Origin: Neoscytalidium dimidiatum
Lineage: Eukaryota; Ascomycota; Dothideomycetes; Botryosphaeriales; Botryosphaeriaceae
DNA: 64,000 nucleotides
Assembly: GCA_037367355.1 (NCBI GenBank)
Contig: CM074704.1
Span: forward strand, 1,364,001-1,428,000
Reading direction: 5' to 3'
How positions within the stretch are numbered: position 1 is the first letter of the stretch; the number at the start of each line of letters is the position of its first letter. Of this stretch, positions 42,998 through 54,163 are shown piece after piece. Made by a program: the position numbers and the translations under genes. The notes below the pieces were generated by a model. It was not told where the DNA came from, searched no databases, and saw only the letters and a program-made list of their open reading frames with translations.

Positions 42998-44836
42998 CTT
43001 TGTGGCGATGTTCGAGGGGTCGGGTTGTCGTCCTGTGTCGTCTCGCAGAGCAGAAGAAGTGCCTGTGGGCTTTTTCGAGATGGTGGGAGTTTACGCGAGT
43101 GGCCCGTGCGGACAGTGCGCCCCGAAGATGTCCCGCCAGAGACCCGCACACTTTTTGGGGTCGAGTCTCCTCAGGCATCGAGACACAATCACCCAGTCGT
43201 TAGCACGCGGACCCTGCGGACCCTGCTGGTATGAGCCATGCTCACGAAACCCGGTCGGCCTTTGATTCTGGGCTCGCGTAAGCTCCCTGCGGATGTTCCT
43301 GGACCCGTACGTCAAGAATACAATATTTCTCGGCCATCTATTCCGAAGGTTTCTTATCTGTTCATTCAATCTAGCAGCAGCTGTACGTTAGCGCACGGCA
43401 ACCCAAGGATCTATTCCGGTCTGCTTGACCGTCTGGTTTACTAATGTTAAGTGCTGCATTCCCTTAACGACCGAGAATGGCAATAGCGTGTAATATCTCG
43501 CACCAACATCGCCATCTACCACCTTCCTCATTTTCACAAGATATCTGTAAAATGAGCCAACAATTTCCGAGGTGGTAAGATGCTGCCACACACTAATGGC
43601 AGAGCTGACGGGGCCTGGAACAATGTCCCACACCTCATTGCTTGTTTGATACCTCCCCAAGACAGGCTATTCCAGTCACGGGCATCATTCGTGAAAACGT
43701 ACGCCGATACAGTCTGGATGAGCTAAGTTGGTCGTTCAAGCCAATCAGATGGGTTGCGTCTGTATAAGCAGTTGTCGTGTGCTGGTAGCACCTGCTGTGC
43801 TCGCAGGCGCGGCTTCATGCCCGGCCAGAGCCAGTGCTAAGACAAGCGGCAACGATTAATTGGTCCGGCTGAGTGTGCGCTGCGACAGCCACCAGGGTAG
43901 CTCCACACAAGGGAGCTCTCATGCATGACGTGACCCCAGAAACAGCCCAGGCACCGCGGGTTGTGTTTTGCAGCATGCAGACGGATCAGTCCATCGAGGG
44001 TGCGCTGGTCTCAGGGCCGAGGCGTCCATCGTGGCTGTCTGCGATTGCGAGCGTTTCTTTCAGCGCGCGGCTGGGCATTGCTGCTTTCATGCACGCAGCG
44101 CCGGTGCCCCCGCCCTTTGCCTGGCGGCGGCGGGAGGGCTTTCAGTCCGCGGCAGCGGCAGCAGTAGAGGGATGGGAGATGGAGGATTTAAGGTACCAGA
44201 TGCTGGCGGGAGTCATGCGGGCGACACATACGTCATTCGCAGCGCAGCGGTCGCGGCGCAGCGCATGATCGGGCGGGAGACACAGCGGTCTGCGTCGCTC
44301 TGTGCTGCTGTGCTGTCTGGAGCGCTCGAAGTCGAATCAGCGGCGAGCGCTGTAAGGATTCATGCGCTGGCAGGCTGGCCTGTAGGCTTGGCGTATCGGA
44401 CTTTCCCAGGCTCCGGGCGCTCTCGCCGTGGGTCACCTCTGCCGCTGTCCCAAAGTGCGCGAGAACAGAGCCCCCGCTAACAACCAAACATTCAACTCCC
44501 ACGCCGACCATCGCCCGTATGTAATTGCCCACCGCCCGCCCCCGCCGCCTGCTCACCCCGCCACAGCTGGAGATACAGCTCCCCACCAGCTGCACCTCTT
44601 TGCCGCCCGCCCGCTCCCCATTCAACGGTGACGCGCCCAGCCCTAGCCGGTTTCGTCCAGCCGTGCTCCGCGGTGACATCGTCTCAACGCCTGCAACACC
44701 ACAGCTGATACCCTGCGAAGTCCTCGCCGATCACGCCCGCTCGCTCGACCGACCGTTGCGGCTCCTCAAAACGCCACCCGTTGCCCTGCTTTCGCTTGCT
44801 CTAGCTCAAGGCCTCGTTGGTGCAGCTCTGGAAAAG
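42998..44836. other. Gene-free 1.8 kb between divergent RPL3 and CDC55
   Basis: It should hold both promoters and 5' UTRs. Overlapping GC-rich frames from 43.87 to 44.88 kb in all phases lack domains and any repeated pattern of splice sites; I treat them as chance. Confidence 0.5.
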
Positions 44837-46719
44837 ATGGTAGAAGCAGAGGGCAACCCCACCACTTGGAAGTTCACTCAGTAAGCGCCGCCCCAACCCG
44901 CAAGCATTGCCGTACGTCCGCCGGTCTGCTGCCCGGCGCCCTGCGTCGCAGTCTCATCCCCAGTCCGGCGGCGTGACCCCCTCCAGCAGAGTTCCAGCCT
45001 CACTTACAGCGCGGGCCTGAAAACGGCTACTGGACAACAGCTAACGGCGACACCTCTAGGTGCTTCGGTGACAAGGGAGACGTAGAGGACATCACGGAAG
45101 GTGCGTTCGGCTGTTCTGCGTCCAAGCGCCCCACCCCCGCGCCGCTCCATTGCGATGTGCGTACTGCGCAGGGATTCACGCTAACCACTCCTTGAGTGCA
45201 GCTGATATCATATCTACTGTCGAGTTCGATGAGACGGGTGATTACCTCGCCACCGGCGACAAGGGCGGCAGAGTCGTCCTCTTCGAGCGGAATAGGACAG
45301 TGCGTAGATAGCTGCCGCCCCACACACCGCGTCTACTGATATGCGCAGAAAAAAACTTGCGAGTACAAGTTCCACACCGAGTTCCAATCGCACGAGCCCG
45401 AGTTCGACTACCTCAAGTCCTTAGAGATCGAAGAGAAGATCAACAAGATCAAGTGGTGCAAGCGCCAGAACCCCTCCCACTACCTGTTGTCAACCAACGA
45501 TAAAACGATAAAGCTATGGAAGGTGTTTGAGAAGTCCCTGAAGGTGGTGGCGGAGAACAATCTCTCTCAAGAGTTGACTCCAGCAGGCGTTCCCAGCGCT
45601 GGTGGCCCAGTCCAGCGTCCTGCTTTCCGTTCTGCCGCTGACCTGAAGCTGCCTCGCCTTACGCTGCATGATACCGTTGTCGCCGCCGTACCTCGCAAGA
45701 CCTATGCTAATGCCCACGCATACCATATTAACAGCATATCCGTTAACAGCGATGGCGAGACCTTCATCAGCAGTGATGACCTGCGTATCAACCTATGGAA
45801 TCTCAACATCCAGGATCAGAGTTTCAACATTGTGGACATCAAACCGGCGAATATGGAGGAGCTCACGGAGGTTATCACTGCTGCTGAGTTCCACCCAGAG
45901 TCATGTAACTTGTTCATGTACGCGAGTTCCAAGGGCACCATCAAGCTGGCGGACATGAGAGAAAGCGCGTTGTGCGACGTACACTCGAAGCGTAAGTCAT
46001 GCGATAACGAGCTGAGAAGCGCTTCACTAACGATGAATGATGCGCAGAATTCGAACAGGAGGAAGACCCACAGTCCAGATCTTTCTTCTCGGAGATCATT
46101 TCCTCCATCTCCGACGTGCGATTCTCGCGGGACGGCCGCTACATTCTCTCTCGTGACTACCTCACTGTGAAGATTTGGGACGTGAAGATGGAGAACAAGC
46201 CGATTAAGACCATTCCTATCCATGAGCATCTCAGGCCGCGGTTATGCGATACGTATGAGAACGATAGCATCTTCGACAAGTTCGAGGTTGTTTTCTCTGG
46301 CGACGCGAAGAACGTGATGACTGGCAGCTACAACAACAACTTCATGATCTACCCCTCGGACCCTGACAAGGAGACCGAGGTCGTTCTCCAGGCGGACAAG
46401 TCGGCGTTCAAGGCGAAGAAGGTGGGGATCCCGACGCCGATGGGTAGCAACGCGGCTACGAGCCCGACTGGATCGGGCAAGAAGGGCAACTCGAGGGCGG
46501 GAAGCCCGGCGGCTGGTGCGATCGGCCCGGGCCAGAGGATGAGAAAGGAGACGGATGCGGACCAGATCGACTTCAACAAGAAGATCCTTCACATGAGCTG
46601 GCACCCGAATGAGGACAGTATCGCCATTGCGGCAACCAACAATGTAAGTATGCCCAGGATTGGCGCGGGGTAGCGGTGGCTGACCTGACTCGTAGCTTTT
46701 CGTCTTCTCAGCATTGTAA
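44837..46719 (+). CDS. CDC55: PP2A regulatory B subunit (PR55/Cdc55), 481 aa
   Basis: Six exons: 44837-44880, 45060-45100, 45202-45299, 45349-45991, 46048-46643 and 46696-46719, giving 481 residues. The last exon is only 24 bases and encodes LFVFSAL. It is the WD40-propeller B subunit that directs protein phosphatase 2A to substrates such as mitotic regulators: [97 protein letters not shown] and [17 protein letters not shown] are all family hallmarks in order. A Gly/Ser-rich insert (residues ~415-445) sits before [18 protein letters not shown]. Start context and length agree with orthologues. Confidence 0.95.
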
Positions 46720-47640
46720 GAAGATCAATGGGCTCGTCAAGGATCATCTGGAAGGCGTTCATCAAACCACAATCTGCTCTTCCTTGCTAATCCAGCGCCT
46801 AATTCCGTCGCACCCAATGATGCAGCTAGATAGCATTTTCATGATGTCGATGAGCCAAGACTGTAGAGCCAGGATGGTGGGCGCATCGACGCAGACGTCT
46901 GGAATGAAATGTAAAAGGACTAGTTCCAAGAGAAGACTGCGCGCGAGTGACTTTGTTATGCCGCTTTTCATGGCACCAAGCTTTACGCAGTGCCTGCCTT
47001 GAAGTCAACGTAGATTGAAGACGCACGTGTGCCGTCTTGATGCACAGGTAGCGCTCCCTTGCACACGCGATCGCCCAGCAGTTCAGCTGCGGCGGCGATC
47101 TTCAGCCCTACGGTCAGCCGAAAAGCCAAGCGGCGCAGGGGCGCGCGCGTGAGCCGTCGACAAAAGTCCATGACACGGTTGCCGGATCGTCCTGTCACGA
47201 ACTTTCGCACCAGCCAGGAGAGACGCCCCTTCCGAGTGCATCATGAGACCTTGAAAGGGCGATACATTTTTTATTTTCTCTCCGAAGTACCTGCGCGCCG
47301 TAAACCTGTGAGTGAAAGGCTAGCCTCAACTGTCGCTTCGTTCTCTTGGCTGACCACCCGCAGCCACTCTCAGTGTCGATCGATCCAGCGGCACAATACC
47401 TTGACGCACGTGGTCTCCGTGCGGCTTCGAGCTCGTATGCAGGACCCTGATTCGCCGCTAATCGACCACGCGTTGACGATTCCTCTGTCACGAACATACC
47501 TTTCGCTCCTCTCTGCCCACCTATTTCGCTGTTGTCGCTAACATTGCCGCTCTTACTGCAGAACATCTTGTCTTTCTCTCCTGCTTAGACTGCGCTGGTT
47601 CCCCCTGTAGCAGCCCTCTGCTTGCTTTGGACCCCTCGCC
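46720..47640. other. No gene seen
   Basis: 920 bp between CDC55 and the transporter gene; likely 3' UTR and promoter. No repeat or RNA gene noted. Confidence 0.5.
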
Positions 47641-48844
47641 ATGATTCCGCTTGCACCTGTGGGCATCACTGCCCTCATCTTCGGCGGTTGCTGCTCCAAC
47701 GTAAGCTCTTCATAGGCGCAGCTCTGCTCTTAAGCTAACTCTCCCAGGTCTATGCTCTCGAGGCCATCGTAAAGTACGCTTGGAATTTCCTGGACAGGAA
47801 TACATGCTGACAAGGAGAAGACGAGAGCCGGACAGCGGGCTCCTCATCACACTAGGCCAATTCATTCTTGTCTGCCTTGCCGCTTTCCCGTCTCAATTCG
47901 ACCCAAAGCAGCCGTTCTTTCTGAAGAAGAGTCCTGTACCATTTCGGAAATGGGTAATGAGCGCAACCATGTTTTTCGCCGTCAACATGCTGAACAACTG
48001 GGCGTTCGCATTCCGAATCTCCGTGCCCGTGCACATCATCCTCCGGAGCTTTGGCAGCGTTACCACCATGGGAGCGGGCTGGCTTCGTGGAAAACGCTAT
48101 TCTCCCCTTCAAGTTTTCTCTGTCGCCATGCTCACGATTGGCGTCATCATTTCCGCCTGGGCTGATGCGACTAGCAAGGTAAGGAAGGATGTTGATCCAG
48201 GCCATGGATGAAAGCGGCCTAGCTGACCAACTTCCAAGGGAAAATCGATGAGCACTTCCAGCATCAACTTTACCGACGCATCGTTCGAAGCAGGCCTTGT
48301 CATCCTCCTGGTAGCTCAGCTGCTCTCGGCCTACATGGGCGTCTACGTGCAGGAAATCTATGAGCAGCACGGGAAGCATTGGGACGAGAACCTTTTCTAC
48401 TCCCATCTCATCAGCATCCCGATGTTCATTCCTCTCCAACGCACGCTGATGTCGCAATACACCTCGCTTGCCTCATCACCTCCGCTCTACCTTCCTGCTT
48501 CAGTTTCTTCTTCGCTGCCAATCTCAGCACGGAAGATCCTAGGTGCGGTCCCGGAGTCGGTGTTCATGCTGCTGCTTAATTCCACGACGCAGTTGCTCTG
48601 CATCACCGGTGTCAATCTGCTCAGTGCGAAATCTTCGGCGGTCACGGTCACGATCGTGCTCAACATCCGCAAGCTGGTCAGTTTCTTGCTCAGCATTTGG
48701 CTCTTCGGCAACAGGATGAGCAACCAGATGTTGCTTGGCGCCTTTGTCGTTTTCGGGGCTGGCGGTCTTTACGGCTGGGAAACTACGGTTGGAATCAAGA
48801 AGAGGAAGGAGGCGCAGAGGCTTAAGGAGCTGAAAGGAAAGTGA
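47641..48844 (+). CDS. YEA4: UAA-family nucleotide-sugar transporter (Yea4-like), 349 aa
   Basis: Exons 47641-47700, 47748-47773, 47821-48178 and 48239-48844 give 349 residues. The second exon is only 26 bases. About ten hydrophobic segments are spread along the chain, as in the drug/metabolite transporter superfamily. CCSNVYALEAIVK near the N-terminus, DPKQPFFLKKSPVPFRKW, NMLNNWAFAFRISVPVHIILRS, MGVYVQEIYEQHGKHWDE and TVTIVLNIRKLVSFLLSIWLFGN mark the UAA family, closest to Yea4, the UDP-N-acetylglucosamine carrier of the ER/Golgi linked to chitin synthesis. The C-terminus KKRKEAQRLKELKGK is lysine-rich, consistent with ER retrieval. Substrate assignment is by family only. The third intron-exon junction (AA at 47773 to A at 47821) is supported by the frame. 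Confidence 0.88.
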
Positions 48845-49832
48845 AAGGAGTTGTTCGGGATGAACATGAGAAATTCAGATGAAAACCACTGATCGCTGGT
48901 CTCTCATCGAAACGAACAGACAGACGAGAGTAAGAAAACTACACTAGACAAGGGATGCACACTACGCAGCATCGCCCGGGCTCGTTAGTACTGCAGCTTT
49001 GACGTTTTTGCGCCCTCAGCCAGAAAAGGTGTGCTTGCTGTTCTTTCTCTTGTAAGTAGTGAATGTAGCCAGTATGCATGCACCGTCTTTGCAGAAACAG
49101 GAGCAGGACTTGCATGTTTTGACGGCTTCACCAAGAGGGGGTGGGGGGGTTCGTCGAATGACACGATCGCGGCAGACTGGCACGGTATTCTGTGGCGTTT
49201 GCCGCCCCCCTTTCGTGCCGTTGTGATGCAGGCACGGGGAGGCGAACATTCCCCCGGTTCAAAACAGCGCGGCGCGTTTAAACAAAAGCATTGGATGATT
49301 TATCGAGGACGGCGGCCAAGCGCGGATTGGTATGCAGCACGGCCCAGAAACTTCCGGCGTTTCAAGCGCGCGAGAAAGATGGGTTTGTTCTCGGACAGTC
49401 GCAACGAAGCGTTTGCAAACAGCGGCGGGGCCAGCGATCCGAGCAAAAGCTCTGAGCTGAAAGGTTACCGGCAGAGCCAAGCCAGGATTGAGCTTCGGCC
49501 GTGCGGCAAGCTTCTAAAAGGTCCGGGACGCTCCAGGGCGGGCAGCGCGTCGCGGCGAGGCGATTGCACCTTCTCAAGCAGCTGCAAGAGCGGAGCGCGG
49601 ATGGAGGAAGCGCGTGGGCGGAAATCAGGAGAGGGACACGACGCGCAGCTCACGTAACCCCCCTGCTTCCCATCAGCCACAGGGCTCCACCGGCCTTCTG
49701 AACACCTAGCTCGAAGCCCGGCGCTGTGCCACCGGCATCCAAATTCTTTCTACACCACACTCCTTCGCCGCCCCAGCTTAAGAATTGCCTCCGCCCTGTC
49801 CACTAGGTGAGCAGCTGCCCCGCCCTCCCGTC
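48845..49832. other. No gene seen
   Basis: About 990 bp between the transporter and PMT4; frames in it are chance. A G-rich stretch (GGGGGTGGGGGGG) lies near 49140. Confidence 0.5.
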
Positions 49833-52352
49833 ATGCCGTCCACGCAGTCCGCTAACGTCCGCTTCGCGCAGCTGTCCTCTGCGGCTCGCAGCCTGTGGCC
49901 CACCATGAGCTCGCAGCCCGCCTCCTCCGTGAAGTATCGCGGCCGCGACAAGAAGCGCCCGGCCACCCCCAACCCGGACAGCCCCGTTGAAAAGATCAAT
50001 GGCGCTTTGTCGCGCGCGCACTCGGAAGCCGCCAACAAGATCGGCCAGGAATGGGATTATAAGATCGCCTTTGCGGTGATTACGGTGCTGGGCTTTTGGA
50101 CACGCTTCTGGGGCATCACCCACCCCGACCAAGTCGTTTTCGACGAGGTCCACTTCGGAAAAGTGAGTGGGAGCATCGCGGTCGCCTCTGTTGCCTTGCT
50201 GTAGGCCAGCAGGCCAGTTTTCTGACGACGTCCTGTCCTCTACAGTTTGCTTCGTACTACCTCCAGCGCACTTATTTCTTCGACGTCCACCCTCCGTTCG
50301 GAAAGCTCCTCTTCGCCTTCGCTGGCTGGCTGGTCGGATACGACGGCTCCTTCCTCTTCGAAAACATCGGCGACTCCTACGTCGCGAACAAGGTCCCATA
50401 CGTGGCTTACAGAGCCCTGCCCGCTACCCTGGGCGCGCTCACGGTCCCCACGGTCTTCTTGATAATGTGGGAGTCTGGATACAGCTTGCCGGCCTGCCTG
50501 ACCGCTACCGCTCTCGTGCTCTTCGACAATGCCCACGTTGGCCAGACCAGGCTCATCCTTCTGGATGCCACGCTGATCTTCTTCATGGCCTTGAGCGTCC
50601 TTTGCTACATCAAGTTCTACAAGATGCGCCACGCTCCTTTCTCCCGCAAGTGGTGGAAGTGGCTCCTTCTGACCGGTGTCTGCTTGAGCTGTGTCATTTC
50701 GACCAAGTACGTCGGTCTCTTCACCTTTTTCTCCATCGGAGTTCCTGTTGCGTTCGACCTCTGGGACCTGCTGGACATCAACCGGAGGCAAGGCGCGCTC
50801 TCTCTCCCCGACTTCGGCAAGCATTTCGCCGCTCGTCTCGCCGCTCTCATTGTCATCCCATTCTTTTTGTATCTCTTCTGGTTCCAGGTTCACTTCTCGA
50901 TTCTCACCCGCTCTGGGCCGGGCGATGACTTCATGAGCCCCGAGTTCCAGGAGACTCTCAGCGACAACATCATGACCATGCAGTCCGTGAGCATCGACTA
51001 CTTTGATGCTATTACTATGCGCCACAAGGAAACCAAGGTCTACCTTCACAGCCACCCGGACCGTTACCCGCTCAGGTATGACGATGGCCGTATCTCCAGC
51101 CAAGGCCAGCAAGTCACTGGCTATCCTCATAACGATACCAACAACCATTGGCAAATCCTTCCCGCCACCCCTCCTGTCGATACGCCCCGTCGTGTTAAGA
51201 ACGGAGACCTGGTCAGGTTTCGCCACCTGGTGACGAATACCGTGCTCTTGACCCACGATGTTGCTTCGCCTTACTATCCCACCAACCAGGAGTTCACCAC
51301 TGTTGACCTGGAGACGGCCAATGGCGAACGCTTCAACGACACCATATTCGAGATCCGGATTGAGAACGGCAAGCCGGGTCAGGATTTCAAGAGCATGGGG
51401 TCGCACTTCAAGCTTATCCACTATCCGACCAAGGTTGCCATGTGGACTCACACCACTCCTCTTCCTGACTGGGCCTACAGGCAAGCCGAGATCAACGGTA
51501 ACAAGAACGTGCAGCAGTCCAGCAACGTTTGGTACGTGGATGAGATTCCATCCCTTCCTGCAGATAGCGCCCGCCGCGTCCAGGAGCCCCGCAAGGTCAA
51601 GTCCCTGCCGTTCTTGAGGAAATACTTCGAGCTGCAGCGGGCCATGTTCTTCCACAACAATGCCTTGACCAGCAGCCATCCATACTCAAGTTTCCCCATT
51701 TCCTGGCCTTTCTTGCTCCGCGGTGTGAGCTTTTGGACGGAGAACGACACAAGGCAGCAGATCTACTTCCTCGGGAACCCGCTCGGTTGGTGGCTGTCTA
51801 GCAGCTTGCTCGCCGTGTTTGCCGGCATTATCGGAGCTGATCAGCTGGCTCTTCGTCGAGGTGTTGATGCCCTGGATCAACGTACGCACCGTATTCTTGT
51901 TTTCGTTTCGGCGATGATGCTAACGTATTCCAGGCACCCGCTCTCGCCTCTACAACTCCACTGGGTTCTTCTTCCTGACGTGGGCCGCTCACTATGTGCC
52001 ATTCTTCATCATGGGGCGTCAGCTTTTCCTGCACCATTACCTTCCTGCCCACCTTGCTTCGGCGCTCGTCACAGGAGCACTGGTCGAGTTCATTTTCAAC
52101 ATTGAGCCACCTACCCCCGAGGAGATGGAGAATAAGAGGAAGAAGGGTACTGCCCGCAGCAGTCGCCCCGTGCGCGAGAGGCTGGCCGGACAGAGTATGT
52201 ACGCGTCTTGGGCCGCAACCGGCGTCATTGTGGCCGTAGTCGTGTGGAGCTTCTACTTCTTCGCCCCGTTGACGTACGGTAGGCCTGGCCTCGACGTGCC
52301 CCAAGTTCTCGCCCGCAAGTGGCTCAACTATGACTTGCACTTTGCCAAATAA
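49833..52352 (+). CDS. PMT4: Protein O-mannosyltransferase, PMT4 subfamily, 794 aa
   Basis: Three exons, 49833-50162, 50246-51881 and 51934-52352, give 794 residues. The enzyme moves mannose from dolichol-phosphate-mannose to Ser/Thr of proteins entering the ER. After a disordered N-terminus comes the first membrane helix, then the catalytic lumenal loop [32 protein letters not shown] in two blocks, with the Asp-Glu pair needed for activity. Several helices follow, then a MIR domain (residues ~320-500, including KVYLHSHPDRYP, NNHWQILP, VASPYYPTNQEFT, NVWYVDE), and the last helices with YNSTGFFFLTWAAHYVPFF and GRQLFLHHYLPAHLASALV. The YNSTG and HHYLPAH blocks and the [17 protein letters not shown] form point to the PMT4 (POMT1-like) subfamily, which prefers membrane-anchored proteins. 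Complete and presumably active. Confidence 0.93.
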
Positions 52353-52888
52353 ATAAGCTTTGGCATGCGAGCCACCGAGCCGGAAAGTAGAAGTCAAGCA
52401 GGATTTGGTGGTTGGTGGAGACGGGAATTTGTTCTGCCGAATTGTATTCATTTTTCCATCCCCGTTGGTCGCGTCTTTGGGGTGGTGGTGGTTCCTATCT
52501 TAGCTGTTGGGAGCTGGTGGGGCGCGCTAGGAAAGCATTTATTCGTTTTGCGTAAGCAGAAACTTGTATCGGGGTACCGAATAGCATCTACAGCTGCGCT
52601 GCTCTGTCTTTCTGAAGCTTGTGCTTACTGATGCCAGCCCCGCGGCGGGTGTGGCTGGTGACGTGGTGGCCGGAAGCTTTGGCCGCCTGTGTAATTCCAC
52701 CCAACCGCAAGCCAAAGCTTCCCGTGATCTTCCAGCTCGTCAGTGCCCGTCACCGCCAGCCGCTTCCGCTCCGCTCATGCCTCCGTTCCTGCCTACGTCG
52801 TCGTCCCGCACTGCACTAAATCCTCGTTGGCGGCGCCTTGTCCCTCTTTCCGGCGGCCTCCGTTCGCCAGCTGCCGCCGTCCTGCCAG
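52353..52888. other. Spacer before the GRF gene
   Basis: 536 bp, likely PMT4 3' UTR and promoter of the next gene; nothing else seen. Confidence 0.45.
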
Positions 52889-54163
52889 ATGCAACCAGCA
52901 TACCTCACGAAGTCACCCGCTGCCACCACTGCGCCCGACGGCACTGCCACCGCAACTGCTGCCGCTGCTACGACTACGACCCCTACGACAGCGCGCCCGC
53001 CTCGCCGCCGCCGCTTGCCCTGGGCGCGCGAACCCGCGGCAGACCCTGGAGCTGCCGCTGCCACGTCGACGGCCGCAGTCACGCCGTGGACCCTCGCCCG
53101 CCCGCCACGCCACAGCACGCGCACCAGCACGTCTGCTATCACCATCGAACCCCCTGCCGCGACCGAAACCCCCACGACGCAGAGAACCGCCGCCGACTCC
53201 GCCCCGATGTCGGCACACACCACGCCCGGCCGCCATGGCGGTCGGTTCGCCCGCGGCAGGGTTGGCGGCCGCGCCAACCGCACCCCGCGAAAGGCGAAGG
53301 CTTTCGGCCTGTTGGAGAACGGCGCCTGGTTCTGCGACTGCAGGGACCAGGGGGGCAGGCTGCGGGCGGAGCGGTTCAGGGTCAGGAAGGAGGGGCCGAA
53401 CAAGGGAAGGTGGTTTTGGACGTGTCCGGTGAAAGGGGAGGCGGGGTGCGGGTTTTTCGCGTGGGATGGCGAGGGAGGGGATGGGGGAGGGGTTGGTGGG
53501 TCAGGTGGCGGGAGTGGTGGGCCGGCGACGACAAACGGCGCGGCGAAGAGGAAGCTCCAGGAGGAGGTCAACGGTGGTGGGTACGGGGAGGAGGCGGAGA
53601 CGGAGGATGAGGACGAGGAGGATGAGTATGGATGGGGGAAGGATGCGGGGGTGGAGGATGTGATTGAGAAGGTGTTGGAAGCGTCGACACCGACGTCAAC
53701 GCCGGCGCCGCGCAAGGCGTTGAAGACGAGGGACGGGGCCACGCCGGGTGGTAGTAGCATGATGACGCCTGTGTCGGCGAGAAAGGGTGTTGTGGATTCG
53801 GCTGTCACGCCGACACCTGCGCGGTTCGGTACGACGACGATGACAACGCCGTCATCGGTCAATGGCGACGATGCGGCGGACGACACGCTCGTGCCGAAGG
53901 TGCTGAACCTGCTGAAGGAGAGAGGGGTCAATCTGGACAAGGACACTGGTGACGCGCTGCAGGAGCTGCTGCACAAGGGGCATTCGCTGCCAATGCAAGG
54001 CGCCGTCAGAGGAAGGAACATCGCGAGGCTAGCGGTGCGCGAGAGGAATGCGAAGATCACCGAGCTGCACGCCCGTATCACGGCGCTCGAGGCGGAGCTG
54101 GAAACACAGAAGGCCGTTATTGCCAACTTGAACTGGCAAAGGGAGACGGGCCAGTTTGACTAG
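52889..54163 (+). CDS. GRF-type zinc-finger protein, 424 aa
   Basis: I start at the ATG at 52889; the frame is open further upstream but only from a TTG. Residues ~10-120 are low-complexity (Thr, Ala, Pro, Arg). Residues ~130-200 hold a GRF zinc finger: a Cys pair in WFCDCRDQGG, then GPNKGRWFWTCPVKGEAGCGFFAW, with the G-R-F/W core that names the domain. It binds single-stranded DNA or RNA in proteins such as topoisomerase III and APE2. Here it stands alone, followed by a Gly-rich linker, an acidic stretch (EAETEDEDEEDEYGW) and a C-terminal coiled coil (AKITELHARITALEAELETQK). No enzyme domain. A nuclear nucleic-acid-binding role is likely but not shown. High GC and the long antisense frame reflect codon bias. 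Confidence 0.8.
   Translation: MQPAYLTKSPAATTAPDGTATATAAAATTTTPTTARPPRRRRLPWAREPAADPGAAAATSTAAVTPWTLARPPRHSTRTSTSAITIEPPAATETPTTQRTAADSAPMSAHTTPGRHGGRFARGRVGGRANRTPRKAKAFGLLENGAWFCDCRDQGGRLRAERFRVRKEGPNKGRWFWTCPVKGEAGCGFFAWDGEGGDGGGVGGSGGGSGGPATTNGAAKRKLQEEVNGGGYGEEAETEDEDEEDEYGWGKDAGVEDVIEKVLEASTPTSTPAPRKALKTRDGATPGGSSMMTPVSARKGVVDSAVTPTPARFGTTTMTTPSSVNGDDAADDTLVPKVLNLLKERGVNLDKDTGDALQELLHKGHSLPMQGAVRGRNIARLAVRERNAKITELHARITALEAELETQKAVIANLNWQRETGQFD

Noticed and set aside
43873..44884. Overlapping GC-rich frames of 130-170 residues between RPL3 and CDC55
   Set aside because: Open in several phases and on both strands at once, with no domains; typical of GC-rich promoters.
50240..51679. 479-residue frame opposite PMT4
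   Set aside because: It is the codon-bias shadow of the PMT4 exon; the sense protein has all family motifs.
52816..54126. 436-residue frame opposite the GRF gene
   Set aside because: Antisense to a GC-biased coding region; composition only Ser/Pro/Ala with no domain.
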